This document shows, in pieces, positions 7,920 through 16,554 of a stretch of DNA of 64,000 bases; the stretch's first letter is position 1; each line of letters opens with the position of its first letter. The stretch spans positions 62,001-126,000 of the forward strand of contig NZ_JAMFTH010000004.1 in assembly GCF_024195295.1 (NCBI RefSeq). Direction: 5' to 3'. Both the position numbers and the translations under genes were made by a program. The stretch comes from Gilvimarinus xylanilyticus. Its GTDB lineage: Bacteria > Pseudomonadota > Gammaproteobacteria > Pseudomonadales > Cellvibrionaceae. Below the pieces are notes generated by a model. It saw only the letters and a list, made by a program, of their open reading frames with translations, ran no database searches and was not told the origin of the DNA.

Positions 7920-9845
7920 CTAAATTGACTTTAAATCCTGCAGAGATACGGGTTTAAGGAAACTACCGTCGATACCCGAAGCCTCCGCCCTATCTTGAGC
8001 GACGGCTTCCCCGCTGAGAACAATCACTCGAGAATCTGGCGCCACATTCTTAATGCGGCCCGCCAACTCGTAACCGGTGGTGTCCGGCAGGTTCAGATCC
8101 ATTAAGACAACTTCGGGACGTAAGGACTGAAGCTGAGACATAGCCTCCTGACCATTTAAAGCCTGTGCGACACGCCAGCCCAACAACTCCAGCAAGCTGG
8201 ACGTCGCCTTTAGCGCATCGGGGTCATCCTCAATCAGCAAGACACTAGCGCCCATCGCCTGAGCGTCGTCATCGGCCTCGGCAGCGGGAAGATAATGCGC
8301 TAAAGTGGTGTACAGCTGATGCTGATCAACTGGCTTACTTAAATAAGCGGTAAAACCCGACTCCAGACAGCGATCCATATCACCTTTCATGTGCGCGGCG
8401 GTCAGGGCAATTAAGGGTTGTTCCAGCCCAGTCTGACGCAGCTTTTGCGCCGCCTCGTGGCCACCCATCACCGGCATATGAATATCCATCAGAATAATGT
8501 CGAACGGGGCATTCTTTTCCTTCTCGAGCGCCACCAGGCGCAAAGCTTCTTCGCCATTGCGGGCATAGGCTACGTCTAACCCCGCCTGCTGAACAAAGTG
8601 GCCGATTAGCAGGCGAATATCACGCAAGTCATCTACCACCAGCACCTTGCCCCGTAAAGGCGCGAGGTCGGTGGAGGGGGAGCGTTCCGCTTCAAACTCC
8701 AGAGAAAATACCCGTCGCTCCATCTGGGAAATATCGCCCACGTCCACTGTGAACTCGAACCGACTGCCTTTGCCTGGGGTGCTCTGAACCTGAATATCGC
8801 CTCCCAAGCGCTGCACCAGTTGCCTGCTAATCGCCAGCCCCAATCCGGTTCCGGCCTTGGTTTCTTTGTAGGTGCCATTATCTTGCACAAAGGGCTCGAA
8901 AATCGTTTTGAGCGCCTCTTCGCTGATCCCCACCCCTGAGTCAATCACCGCGAACGCCAGGCATTCTCGGCCATCGACATCTTGCGGCCGCACCTGCAGT
9001 GTGATTTCCCCAAAGTCGGTAAACTTGATGGCGTTGCCCAACAGGTTTAATAACACCTGACGCAAACGTGTAGGGTCAGTGTAGATCTGGTGGCTGAGAG
9101 GCTCGGGAACGTCCATCTTAAGCTGCAGGCTTTTGTCGATAGCCGCGCCGTGCATCAAAAAATAAACGTCGGTTAGAAACGACGATAAATAAACCGGCTG
9201 AATCTCCAGCTCGAGTTTTCCCGCTTCGATTTTGGACAAATCCAAAATATCGTTTAGCAGACCCAACAAATGTTTGCCATTGCGGTGTACAACGCGCAAG
9301 TGCCCCAACGAATCATCGTCTTTGTTGGTATTAATTAACAGTTCGGTAAAGCCCAAAATAGCGGACAGCGGCGTACGCAACTCGTGGCTCAAGTGGGCCA
9401 AAAATTCACTTTTAGAGCGGTTTTCGGCTTCGGCTTTTAAGCGCTCGACGCGCTCGTGTTCCATTTCCCGGCGGGCCAAGGCGTAGCGAATAGAGCGGGC
9501 CAGCTGCTCGGCGCCAAGATTGTCTTTAACCAGATAATCCACGGCGCCCGCCTGCAGCGCCTGCATATCCACCTCACCTTGGTGCATGCCGGTTAGCAGA
9601 ATGATCGGGCCGGTAAAACCAATTTGCTGGGCCTCGCGCAACAGCTCAATACCATCCTGCGCGCCCAGTTTATAATCCATCAGACACAAGTCGTGTCGAT
9701 TTTCAGCCAACATCGAACGGCCAGCGTCATAACTGCTGGCCCAATCAATCTGGTAAGGACCGCGGGAAATCTCTTCTAGCAAGTCCCGCGCAAGTAGATA
9801 ATCGTCCTCATCGTCATCGACAATGAGTAGGTTTACGCCATACAT
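7920..9845 (-). CDS. Hybrid histidine kinase, REC-HisKA-HATPase-REC-REC
   Basis: Soluble multi-step phosphorelay protein of 641 residues with no membrane segment. In order: receiver 1 (VDDDEDD, acceptor D in LMDYKL), HisKA with HLSHELRTPL, HATPase (NLLGNAIKFT, GTGLGLAISR), receiver 2 (LVVDDLRD, LMDIHMP) and receiver 3 (LIEDDPDA, LMDLNLP). The start at ATG 9845 is preferred because earlier frames run into the upstream receiver gene. It is the last gene of a five-gene signalling operon and probably takes input from the CHASE3 kinase via the N-terminal receiver. Confidence 0.9.
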   Translation of the reverse strand: MYGVNLLIVDDDEDDYLLARDLLEEISRGPYQIDWASSYDAGRSMLAENRHDLCLMDYKLGAQDGIELLREAQQIGFTGPIILLTGMHQGEVDMQALQAGAVDYLVKDNLGAEQLARSIRYALARREMEHERVERLKAEAENRSKSEFLAHLSHELRTPLSAILGFTELLINTNKDDDSLGHLRVVHRNGKHLLGLLNDILDLSKIEAGKLELEIQPVYLSSFLTDVYFLMHGAAIDKSLQLKMDVPEPLSHQIYTDPTRLRQVLLNLLGNAIKFTDFGEITLQVRPQDVDGRECLAFAVIDSGVGISEEALKTIFEPFVQDNGTYKETKAGTGLGLAISRQLVQRLGGDIQVQSTPGKGSRFEFTVDVGDISQMERRVFSLEFEAERSPSTDLAPLRGKVLVVDDLRDIRLLIGHFVQQAGLDVAYARNGEEALRLVALEKEKNAPFDIILMDIHMPVMGGHEAAQKLRQTGLEQPLIALTAAHMKGDMDRCLESGFTAYLSKPVDQHQLYTTLAHYLPAAEADDDAQAMGASVLLIEDDPDALKATSSLLELLGWRVAQALNGQEAMSQLQSLRPEVVLMDLNLPDTTGYELAGRIKNVAPDSRVIVLSGEAVAQDRAEASGIDGSFLKPVSLQDLKSI

Positions 9846-9856
9846 AATGTATCTTT

Positions 9857-10300
9857 CTAAGGTAGTTCGACGAATTCCACCCAATATTTGCCCAGGGTGC
9901 GCATTAGCTCTACCAGCACATCGAAGGTCACCGGCTTGGTAATGTATGAGGCGGCGCCTAAATCATAACCTTTAAGCATGTCCTCTTCGGCTTTTGACGT
10001 GGTCAAAATGACTACCGGAATGCGCTTTAACACCGGGTCCTTTTTCATTTCCGCCAGCGCCTCACGACCATCCATTTTGGGCATATTAAGATCCAGCAAG
10101 ATCAAGCCCGGTAAAGGGTATTTTTCGCGATCGGCGTAAACGCCTTCACCGCGTAAATATCCCATTAATTGAACGCCGTCTTCGGCAAAATGCAGCTCAT
10201 TCAGTACCCGGCTTTCTATCAACGCCTCGTGAGTTAACAGGCGATCATCCTCGTCATCATCCGCCATCAGGATGATCAAAGTTTTTTTGTCCGCATTCAT
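9857..10300 (-). CDS. Single-domain response regulator (Rcp1-like)
   Basis: A lone receiver of 147 residues: acidic pocket ADDDEDD, phosphoacceptor D in LLDLNMP, conserved T in ILTTSKAE and K in ITKPV. The Rcp1-type insert before the acceptor (GEGVYADREKYPLPG) is present. With no output domain it should act by shuttling phosphate or binding partners. It lies 3 bases after the CHASE3 kinase and 11 bases before the hybrid kinase, so it is the obvious link between them. Confidence 0.9.
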   Translation of the reverse strand: MNADKKTLIILMADDDEDDRLLTHEALIESRVLNELHFAEDGVQLMGYLRGEGVYADREKYPLPGLILLDLNMPKMDGREALAEMKKDPVLKRIPVVILTTSKAEEDMLKGYDLGAASYITKPVTFDVLVELMRTLGKYWVEFVELP

Positions 10301-10303
10301 GTT

Positions 10304-11803
10304 TTATTCCTCTATGGGATCGTACTTAGTTTGTTCTAATGGTAAGCGGATAATAAACTCAGAACCCTCTCCCGGGGTGCTCTGAGCTTCGATAACGCCG
10401 CCGTGACGCTCGATAATTTTTCGGCACAATGCCAAGCCAATACCGGTTCCCGCGTACTCGTCCCGGCCGTGCAAACGCTGAAACAGGTTAAACACCTTGT
10501 CAGCATAGTGTTCCTCAAAGCCAATGCCGTTATCAATAAACCGTAATCGGCACCAGTCGCCCGGCGTCTCATCCAACCCCAGCTCCACTGCGTATTCGGA
10601 CCCGGTATCGGCGCGCACCTGAATATGAATGGGAACATCCGGGCGCCGAAATTTAATGCTATTGCCAATCAGGTTCATAAAAACCTGACCTAACTGCGAG
10701 GCATCGGCGTCCATCGTGGGTAAGGGGTCAATATCAATTTTAGCCCCGGCATCCTCAATAGCGTACTCCAGGTCCTCTTGAACACCCAGCATAACTCGGT
10801 TCAGGTCCACCGTTTCAAAAGGTTGCTGACGAGTGGAAACCCGTGAAAAACTCAAAAGATCATCGATGAGTTGCGACATCCTCTCAGAGGCGGCGTGCAT
10901 CCGCTCGACGTAATCGGCGCCGCGCTCACCCAACTCGCTACTGTACTTCTGGCGCAAGCGGTCACCAAAAGCTCGGATTTTGCGCAGCGGCTCCTGCAAA
11001 TCGTGAGAGGCGACAAAGGCGAACTCTTCCAGCTCGCGATTACTGCGCTGTAGTTCTTCCGAGTATTGCTGCAGCGCCAGGGTGCGCTCTTCGACCTTAT
11101 CTTCCAGTTCGTTATTGGCCTGCTCAATACGTTCGTATAGGGCCGTTACGCGATGATTGTGTCGCAACACAGCCACAAAAACACCCAGCGCCAACAACAA
11201 CCCGATAACGTTCGTGGCAACCAGGACTTTAAGAATAAACTCCCGATCTTGTCTCTCCACCATGCGATTGCGGTGCAACAAGGCCCGCTCATCAGACTCC
11301 ATTTGCGAGATCAGCTGCTCGATTTGGCGGCTGAGGTTTACCCCCAAGTCCGTGCGCACCAAGCGATTGGCTTCGGCGCGGCGGTCCTCATGGACCAGCT
11401 GCACCACCTCTTGCATTTCATCCACTTTTTGTCGCACGAGCTTGTGCACTTGAGCAAAGCGCTCTTTTTGCACTTCCATCTCGGTGGTGGACTCGGCCAG
11501 TGACGCCAGCAGCAAGTCGAGCTTTGCCAGGGCGTCGTGGTAGGGCTCGAGGTATTGTCCTTCAGAGGTTAACAGGTAGCCTCGCTGCCCGCTCTCGGCA
11601 CTCAGTAGCTCGGTTTTCAGGTCTTTGATTAGCCCCATCACCTGCAGCGTGTTGGTCACGCTTTGGCTGTTTTCATGCATCAACCCGATAGACCGGTACG
11701 CCGAAGCCATGCTGATACTAAAAAAAACCACCACGGCGGCGAGCACAAGTAAACCGGGTTTGCTGGGTAAGGCGATAGACTTAAAACTATTCCTCGCACT
11801 CAC
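10304..11803 (-). CDS. Membrane sensor histidine kinase with CHASE3 domain
   Basis: 499 residues: TM helix 17-36, extracytoplasmic CHASE3 four-helix sensor (about 45-185, with the SGQRGYLLT motif), TM helix 190-212, coiled coil (215-255), phytochrome-type HisKA (SHDLQEPLRKIR) and HATPase (NLIGNSIKFR, GTGIGLALCR). GTG start at 11803 overlaps the stop of the preceding small gene (GTGA), showing translational coupling. CHASE3 kinases detect unknown envelope signals. Confidence 0.9.
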   Translation of the reverse strand: MSARNSFKSIALPSKPGLLVLAAVVVFFSISMASAYRSIGLMHENSQSVTNTLQVMGLIKDLKTELLSAESGQRGYLLTSEGQYLEPYHDALAKLDLLLASLAESTTEMEVQKERFAQVHKLVRQKVDEMQEVVQLVHEDRRAEANRLVRTDLGVNLSRQIEQLISQMESDERALLHRNRMVERQDREFILKVLVATNVIGLLLALGVFVAVLRHNHRVTALYERIEQANNELEDKVEERTLALQQYSEELQRSNRELEEFAFVASHDLQEPLRKIRAFGDRLRQKYSSELGERGADYVERMHAASERMSQLIDDLLSFSRVSTRQQPFETVDLNRVMLGVQEDLEYAIEDAGAKIDIDPLPTMDADASQLGQVFMNLIGNSIKFRRPDVPIHIQVRADTGSEYAVELGLDETPGDWCRLRFIDNGIGFEEHYADKVFNLFQRLHGRDEYAGTGIGLALCRKIIERHGGVIEAQSTPGEGSEFIIRLPLEQTKYDPIEE

Positions 11804-12021
11804 TTATCGGACTCCGAGCCCAGCGTATCCGCCAGTTCTTGCAGCGTTTGGCTACACCTTTGACACTCTTGCAGTATCACATCTAATGCGGCCACCGAAC
11901 GCTCAATATCCGAGTTACTTTGCAGCGCCAGCTTTCCCAGCTCGGCGTTCACCGAAATATTATTGAGCGGATTGCGGGCGTCGTGAATTAACTGCTTAAC
12001 GCGTTCGTTCATGTCACTCAC
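11800..12021 (-). CDS. Stand-alone HisKA-like (H-box) mini protein
   Basis: A 73-residue protein whose centre reads HDARNPLNNI, matching the H-box of histidine kinases (H13 as the phosphorylatable residue), followed by a second helix (AALDVILQECQRCSQTLQEL). There is no HATPase domain. It overlaps both neighbours by GTGA junctions: the sigma-54 activator upstream and the CHASE3 kinase downstream. It may be a phosphotransfer or dimerisation partner of the operon's receivers. It is too compact and too well embedded to be a chance frame, although a remnant of a kinase is possible. Confidence 0.7.
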   Translation of the reverse strand: MSDMNERVKQLIHDARNPLNNISVNAELGKLALQSNSDIERSVAALDVILQECQRCSQTLQELADTLGSESDK

Positions 12022-13346
12022 CGTTCCTCTTGCTCAGCGTAACTGTTGAGTCGGTTGTACAGGGTTTTCAGGCTAATTCCCAGCATATCGGCGGCTTTCT
12101 TTTTATCACCGTCCAGATGCTGCAAAGTGGTCTCGATCAGCTCGCGCTCGACATCTTCAACGGTTTTCCCCACGGTAATCCCGGACATACGATTCTCACC
12201 CGTTTTGGAGAAAGGCGATGATAAGTCGTCCGGCAGAACCAGGGTTTTGCTGTCACGGTCCGCCATAATATAGGCGCGATGAACGGCGTGACGCAGCTCG
12301 CGAACATTGCCCGGCCAATCGTAGGACTGTAAACGCTCAATCGCCGCCTGATCCACGCCAATGTCATCTTGATACTGGCGATTAAAATCGGCTAGAAAGT
12401 GCTCTACCAGCAGGGGGATGTCTTCCAGGCGCTGGCGCAATGGCGGAATGTAAATAGGAAACACCGCAAGGCGGAAGTACAAGTCTTCGCGCAGGCAGTT
12501 TTCTTCGGCCAGCTGAACCTCGGTGCGGTTGGTGGCCGAGACCACCCGGCAATCGACATCAATCGCACTGGTCCCGCCCAGCCTCGTCAGCTTTTGCGTC
12601 TCTAGTACCCGCAGCAGGTTGGGCTGCTGCTCGAGCGGCATTTCGGTAATTTCATCGAGAAACAAGGTACCCTTGTGGGCTAACTCGAACACCCCAGCCT
12701 TGCGGTGGCTGGCACCGGTAAAAGCGCCTTTTTCGTGGCCAAACAACTCACTGGAAATCAGGTCGCGTGCAAAGGCGCCGCAGTTAGCGGGAACTAACGC
12801 CCCCTCGGGCTGGCTGGCGTAGTGTATTGCCCCGGCCACCACCTCTTTACCGACCCCGCTTTCACCCATCAGCATCACGTTGGCCTTGGTTTCGGCTACC
12901 CGCTCGATCATTTCATAGAGCTTTTTCATGGAGGCCGATTCGCCCACCAAATGACCAAAATGCAGGCCAGAGCGCCCTTCGGCACGGGGCTTTTTCGCCA
13001 CTGGGCTGTCCAGCAGGCCTTGCAGCTGCTTTAAATCAATGGGTTTAATCAGATAGGAGATATTGGGACCGTAAAGGTCCTTAACCACCGATTTGACCGA
13101 CGGATGCCCGGTTACCAGTGTTACGTTGGTGGTATCACCGTTTTCCAGGTCATCGAGAATGTGTAAGCCACTGCCATCGGGCAGGATCAGATCAAGTATC
13201 ACATGATCAAAAACCCGGCCCGAGGCAACCTCTTGCGCCTCGGCTACCGAGCTGGCCACCACAACTGAATGCCCCAGCATACTGAGCAATTCGCTGGTGG
13301 CGTCAAGAAAAGCCTGGTCATCGTCTACCAGTAGTACTTTTGCCAC
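12018..13346 (-). CDS. NtrC-family sigma-54-dependent response regulator
   Basis: 442 residues: REC domain (VDDDQAF, acceptor D in ILDLILPDG), AAA+ domain with Walker A GESGVGKE, the sigma-54 contact loop GAFTGA and Walker B LFLDEI, then a Fis-type helix-turn-helix (KKKAADMLGISLKTLYNRL). GTG at 13346 has GAGGGG 5 bases upstream and starts at the canonical VAKVLLVDDD; an ATG 11 codons earlier has no such site. It heads the signalling operon and is divergent from a small gene with a sigma-54 promoter match. Confidence 0.92.
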   Translation of the reverse strand: MAKVLLVDDDQAFLDATSELLSMLGHSVVVASSVAEAQEVASGRVFDHVILDLILPDGSGLHILDDLENGDTTNVTLVTGHPSVKSVVKDLYGPNISYLIKPIDLKQLQGLLDSPVAKKPRAEGRSGLHFGHLVGESASMKKLYEMIERVAETKANVMLMGESGVGKEVVAGAIHYASQPEGALVPANCGAFARDLISSELFGHEKGAFTGASHRKAGVFELAHKGTLFLDEITEMPLEQQPNLLRVLETQKLTRLGGTSAIDVDCRVVSATNRTEVQLAEENCLREDLYFRLAVFPIYIPPLRQRLEDIPLLVEHFLADFNRQYQDDIGVDQAAIERLQSYDWPGNVRELRHAVHRAYIMADRDSKTLVLPDDLSSPFSKTGENRMSGITVGKTVEDVERELIETTLQHLDGDKKKAADMLGISLKTLYNRLNSYAEQEER

Positions 13347-13662
13347 GTTATCCCCTCTTGTTCGTGCTTGGCCGTACATTGCGGCCTTTCTTACAGGTTG
13401 GTTGTAAACACTGCGATTTATACCACCTTGCCACCTGGTTCGTATAACTATTTATGACAGTGCACAGTCTAATGTTGGTGCGTAATCCTTCGGGTCAAGA
13501 TGACTCGCTTGAAGCCAAAGCGATACTTCTTGCGCCGCCTTTAACCTGAGCGCTTTGCGCCGCTATAAACCAACCGCGTTAGCAACTAGGCTAATAGGTT
13601 AGCTGGCATAGCGATTGCTATGGAAAGTCTGTCGAGTCTAAACGAACCTCAGGAGCAGTACA
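13347..13662. other. Divergent regulatory gap between activator operon and small gene
   Basis: No gene is seen in this 316-base gap. The right part holds the sigma-54 promoter match at 13604-13619. Two copies of TTGCGCCGC near 13539 and 13575 are possible activator-binding half sites. No clear sigma-70 promoter for the leftward operon was found. Confidence 0.5.
13604..13619 (+). promoter_or_regulatory. Sigma-54 (-24/-12) promoter match before 60-residue gene
   Basis: TGGCATAGCGATTGCT: five of six -24 bases, GG-N10-GC spacing exact, TTGC -12 element perfect. The predicted start near 13630 leaves a leader of about 33 bases with an AGGAG site. Confidence 0.68.
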
Positions 13663-13845
13663 ATGAATCGTCCCTCCCCCAGCAGCAAAACCTTGACTTA
13701 TCTGGCAGGTATTGGCGGTGCCGATGCCACGGGTGCCGAATCCCTGTCACGCCATAATTCGGCTCAATCGAGCATGGCAGCCGGCCAAGGTCCCCAAGAC
13801 CTGATTCGACGCCTGTTTCGTCGGCTGAGCAAACCTCGTGGTTAA
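13663..13845 (+). CDS. Small basic protein of unknown function
   Basis: A 60-residue product with no family I recognise: a Ser/Gly/Ala-rich first 45 residues and a basic amphipathic end (DLIRRLFRRLSKPRG). It has a good ribosome site (AGGAG, 7 bases), an upstream sigma-54 promoter match and a strong terminator immediately after, which together support a real, separately expressed gene. It is divergent from the sigma-54 activator, so it is a likely direct target. Confidence 0.65.
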   Translation: MNRPSPSSKTLTYLAGIGGADATGAESLSRHNSAQSSMAAGQGPQDLIRRLFRRLSKPRG

Positions 13846-13870
13846 TCAGCGCTCTTTATATCAGACATCA

Positions 13871-13902
13871 AAAAGCCGGGCCCGTGTTGCGGGCCCGGCT
13901 TA
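13871..13902. terminator. Strong bidirectional terminator
   Basis: AAGCCGGGCCCG and CGGGCCCGGCTT pair across a 5-base loop, with A-rich sequence on the left and T-rich on the right. It separates the 60-residue gene from the convergent YqjK-like gene. Confidence 0.85.
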
Positions 13903-13912
13903 TTAAACTAAC

Positions 13913-14143
13913 TTAAAACGCTTGAAAAACGCTGGTCATTGCCATCCGCTTAGTCAATTTTGAAACCTTGCCGTTGGGGGACAACTTCTGCCAGACGAAG
14001 CCTGCACAAAAAGCCCCACAAGCCACTGACTTGAGCACTGCCCAAGCATCTATGTCGCCGTCTTGGCGCACAGTTTCGCGCAAATGAACGCCGCGGGCCT
14101 GCAAACGCTGATGCTTTAACTTAATCTGTTTTTGCAGTCGCAT
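13913..14143 (-). CDS. YqjK-like small basic protein
   Basis: 76 residues, rich in Lys/Arg/Gln at the N-terminus (MRLQKQIKLKHQRLQ), with a short hydrophobic stretch (VACGAFCAGFVW) and a basic tail. Position and plan fit the third gene of the yqjD-yqjE-yqjK set of enterobacteria. It overlaps yqjE by 23 bases. Function unknown; I rely on context more than sequence. Confidence 0.6.
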   Translation of the reverse strand: MRLQKQIKLKHQRLQARGVHLRETVRQDGDIDAWAVLKSVACGAFCAGFVWQKLSPNGKVSKLTKRMAMTSVFQAF

Positions 14144-14573
14144 TGGCCACCTCCTGACGGAATTTTTTCACACTCTCTACCGTGTACGGAAAACCTAGGC
14201 GCCGCTGATACTTTCGCAAGGCCAAATGAAGAATAATCAGCGATAGAAACTGCAGCAAAAACAGCGCAGCAAAACCAATAAGCGGTACGCCGCTCCACTC
14301 GTAAGCCCCCCAGGCGCACATGGCAGAAAAGCTCAGCCATACCAACAGCAGTGCTGGCAAAGTGAGCAGCCAAACCGCGATTGCCTTGGGAATGCTCTTT
14401 AGCGCTAAAACAAACTCCAGGCGAAACAAGTCGGCGCCGTCTTTTGCCAGCGCCAGGGTCTGCTCGCCCAAGTCGATCATGCGATCGAACTCATGCCCCA
14501 GCTGAGAATTAGAGCGCCCCTCGGGAGGCGCGGTGTCCTCGCGAGGGGGCGACTCTTGACGCTCGTTACTCAC
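14121..14573 (-). CDS. YqjE-like phage-holin-superfamily membrane protein
   Basis: 150 residues with a hydrophilic N-terminus, an amphipathic helix (about 25-60) and two strong membrane helices (62-85 and 92-118), the plan of the YqjE/DUF1469 holin-superfamily inner-membrane proteins. It lies three bases downstream of the YqjD-like gene and overlaps the YqjK-like gene. YqjD/ElaB relatives tether to the inner membrane in stationary phase; the role of YqjE is unknown. Confidence 0.75.
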   Translation of the reverse strand: MSNERQESPPREDTAPPEGRSNSQLGHEFDRMIDLGEQTLALAKDGADLFRLEFVLALKSIPKAIAVWLLTLPALLLVWLSFSAMCAWGAYEWSGVPLIGFAALFLLQFLSLIILHLALRKYQRRLGFPYTVESVKKFRQEVANATAKTD

Positions 14574-14575
14574 GC

Positions 14576-14869
14576 TTACTGGCCTTTGTTAGAGCCGCTC
14601 AGCAAGCGCGACACCAACCAGCCTGCGGCGAAGGCGACACCCACCGTAACCAGCGGACGTTCGCGCATGTAGCTCTCGGCCTGCTCACCGTACTCGCGCG
14701 CTTTGACTCGCCCTTCTTCGGCTTTAAGACGAGCCGACGCAGCACCTGCCGAGCCCACCGCACCCACGGCATCACGCACACTGGATGAGGCATCTTTGAT
14801 TTTATCAAAAGCCTCTGATACTGAAGCTTCTGCATTGGGGGTAGTCGCAGTCGTTGATTGCTTAGCCAT
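14576..14869 (-). CDS. YqjD/ElaB-family (DUF883) protein
   Basis: 97 residues: an Ala/Ser/Lys-rich helical region (20-70) followed by the family signature RERPLVTVGVAFAAGWLVSRLL, a single C-terminal membrane helix. In E. coli such proteins are tail-anchored in the inner membrane and bind ribosomes in stationary phase. It is preceded by the DUF1328 gene with a 53-base gap and no terminator, so the four genes probably form one unit under the sigma-54-like promoter at 15120-15135. Confidence 0.85.
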   Translation of the reverse strand: MAKQSTTATTPNAEASVSEAFDKIKDASSSVRDAVGAVGSAGAASARLKAEEGRVKAREYGEQAESYMRERPLVTVGVAFAAGWLVSRLLSGSNKGQ

Positions 14870-14922
14870 AGTAAAACTCCTGTTGGGTTATCAGTACTTT
14901 TTAAATAGTGTAGTCGTCAGCG

Positions 14923-15087
14923 CTAGCGACGGCCTCGACCAAAGATCAGAGACAGCACAAACAACACAAGGAAGATTACAAATAAGATCTGTGCAATTCC
15001 TGTTGCTGCACCGGCGATACCGCCAAAACCAAACACGGCGGCGATTAAAGCAATAACAAAGAACAAAATAGCGTAACCTAACATCAT
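14923..15087 (-). CDS. DUF1328 (YtjA-like) small membrane protein
   Basis: A 54-residue, very hydrophobic protein starting [16 protein letters not shown] and ending [16 protein letters not shown]; two membrane helices around a GFGGIAGAA turn, typical of DUF1328/YtjA. An AAGGAG site sits just before the start. These proteins are commonly induced with other envelope and osmotic stress genes. It is the first gene of the yqjD-like unit. Confidence 0.88.
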   Translation of the reverse strand: MMLGYAILFFVIALIAAVFGFGGIAGAATGIAQILFVIFLVLFVLSLIFGRGRR

Positions 15088-15119
15088 CTTTCTCCTTTTG
15101 AGGACTTCAAGGTTTTACT

Positions 15120-15135
15120 CTCAATTGTCGTGCCA
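15120..15135 (-). promoter_or_regulatory. Probable sigma-54 promoter before DUF1328 gene
   Basis: Minus strand TGGCACGACAATTGAG: a perfect -24 element and TTG of the -12 element, but the usual GC reads GA. The predicted start is near 15109, 22 bases before the gene. Confidence 0.5.
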
Positions 15136-15222
15136 ACTTAAAACGGCGGTTTTTCAAGGAATTCACAGGGTAACTGCACTCTTTTTTGCAAAGCCTGCAC
15201 GTTTTGCGCACTTTTTTACATT

Positions 15223-16311
15223 CTATTCAGACGCTTCGTGGGAGGGGGCAAAGCCACCATTCAAAACTTTCACCCAACTGCCCACTAGGTCGAGATGGGT
15301 AGCCAGAATACGAAAGCAAACCAGCAACGGAATGGCTATCAGCATACCCACGGCACCCCACAGCCACCCCCAGGCAAACATCCATAAAACCACTAATAAA
15401 GGATTCATATTAAACCTGTGCCCTAACAGGGTCGGAGTCACAAACTGACACTCGATAAAATTCAACACCAAAAACGCGCCGGGCACCGACAACACGTAAA
15501 AGATTTCGTAAAACTCGATAAAACCCACACCGGTCAAAATCACCACTAGCAGCATGGGGCCGACATAAGGAGCGAAATTTAGAATGGTCGCCAATGCGCC
15601 CCAAAGCATTGCGTCTTCCACCCCCAATGCGGCCATAGCGGCGGCAGTCGCCACCCCCAGCCCGACATTGATAAGAGAGATAACCAGCACATAACGAGAG
15701 ACATCGTTTTGAATAGCTTGAAACATCACCACCGTCATTTTTTTGCGTGCAAAAGAGCTTTGCGCACGTACCGTATTGCGCATCAGCTCGTCGCCAAACA
15801 CCAAAAAGAAATAGGTGATAACAATAATGGCACCCACCTGCACGGCAAACAGCATGGTAGTTTCGGCCAGCACCGAAAATACGCCCTGAAACGTGGAATT
15901 AACGGCCTGCTCAATGGACTCGCCCTCAGAGCTCGCGGCGCCGACGCTCCCGCGCAATGATTTAAGCGGTTCTGCTACCTCTGAAGAGAGTCGCTCGGTA
16001 ATTTGCGGCACCACTTGCAGCCAGCGGCTCGCCGGATCAGCCAACAAACCTAAGGAGTAGACCACCCCTACGAGCAGAGCACTAATGACTAACACGGCAC
16101 CCAGAGGACGAGGAATCTTAAAAATTAGCAAAAAACGCACAATTGGGCTGGAAAACAGCGCAATAAAACCCGCCACACAAACCGGCACCAAAAGTGTTTG
16201 CGCAAAGTAGAGGGTATACACCCCCGCAAGCAGCGCGAGAATCTTTAATGTCTTCGAGGCGTGCCCGGACTCTACGTCCGCTCCGTTATTGATCTCCATT
16301 TGAGTATTCAT
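15223..16311 (-). CDS. AI-2E-family (PerM-type) membrane transporter
   Basis: 362 residues with about eight membrane helices: one pair at 25-65, a helix near 75-90, a long soluble stretch (95-150) and then the C-terminal helix block with the PLLVVLWMFAWGWLWGAVGMLIAIPLLV signature region near 310-340. This is the PF01594 AI-2E/PerM fold, whose members export autoinducer-2 (TqsA) or act in salt stress. Substrate unknown. A sigma-54 match lies about 60 bases upstream, divergent from that of the BON gene. Confidence 0.87.
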   Translation of the reverse strand: MNTQMEINNGADVESGHASKTLKILALLAGVYTLYFAQTLLVPVCVAGFIALFSSPIVRFLLIFKIPRPLGAVLVISALLVGVVYSLGLLADPASRWLQVVPQITERLSSEVAEPLKSLRGSVGAASSEGESIEQAVNSTFQGVFSVLAETTMLFAVQVGAIIVITYFFLVFGDELMRNTVRAQSSFARKKMTVVMFQAIQNDVSRYVLVISLINVGLGVATAAAMAALGVEDAMLWGALATILNFAPYVGPMLLVVILTGVGFIEFYEIFYVLSVPGAFLVLNFIECQFVTPTLLGHRFNMNPLLVVLWMFAWGWLWGAVGMLIAIPLLVCFRILATHLDLVGSWVKVLNGGFAPSHEASE

Positions 16312-16370
16312 GCAGGGCCTATTTTGATGACTGAATCACAGTTAATAAATGAAATATAAGCCAACGAGAA

Positions 16371-16386
16371 TGCGAGTTTCGTACCA
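16371..16386 (-). promoter_or_regulatory. Sigma-54 promoter match before AI-2E-family gene
   Basis: Minus strand TGGTACGAAACTCGCA: five of six -24 bases, exact GG-N10-GC spacing and four of five -12 bases. Predicted start near 16360, about 50 bases before the gene. Confidence 0.55.
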
Positions 16387-16538
16387 CCCTGCTCCCCGTC
16401 TTTAGTTTTGATAACACAACGAGTACCACACAGGCTCAAAGACCGAATTACAAAAGTGCGTGTATCTTTTGCACCCGTTTTATTCCCCGCAGGGCACTTA
16501 ACAGGCTGTTAACCTGTATCAACGCGGCTTTACGCAGC

Positions 16539-16554
16539 TGGCACGATTTGCGCA
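16539..16554 (+). promoter_or_regulatory. Sigma-54 promoter match before BON gene
   Basis: TGGCACGATTTGCGCA: complete -24 element with exact GG-N10-GC spacing; the -12 element reads GCGCA. Predicted start near 16565, leaving a 53-base leader with an AGGAG site. Confidence 0.62.
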
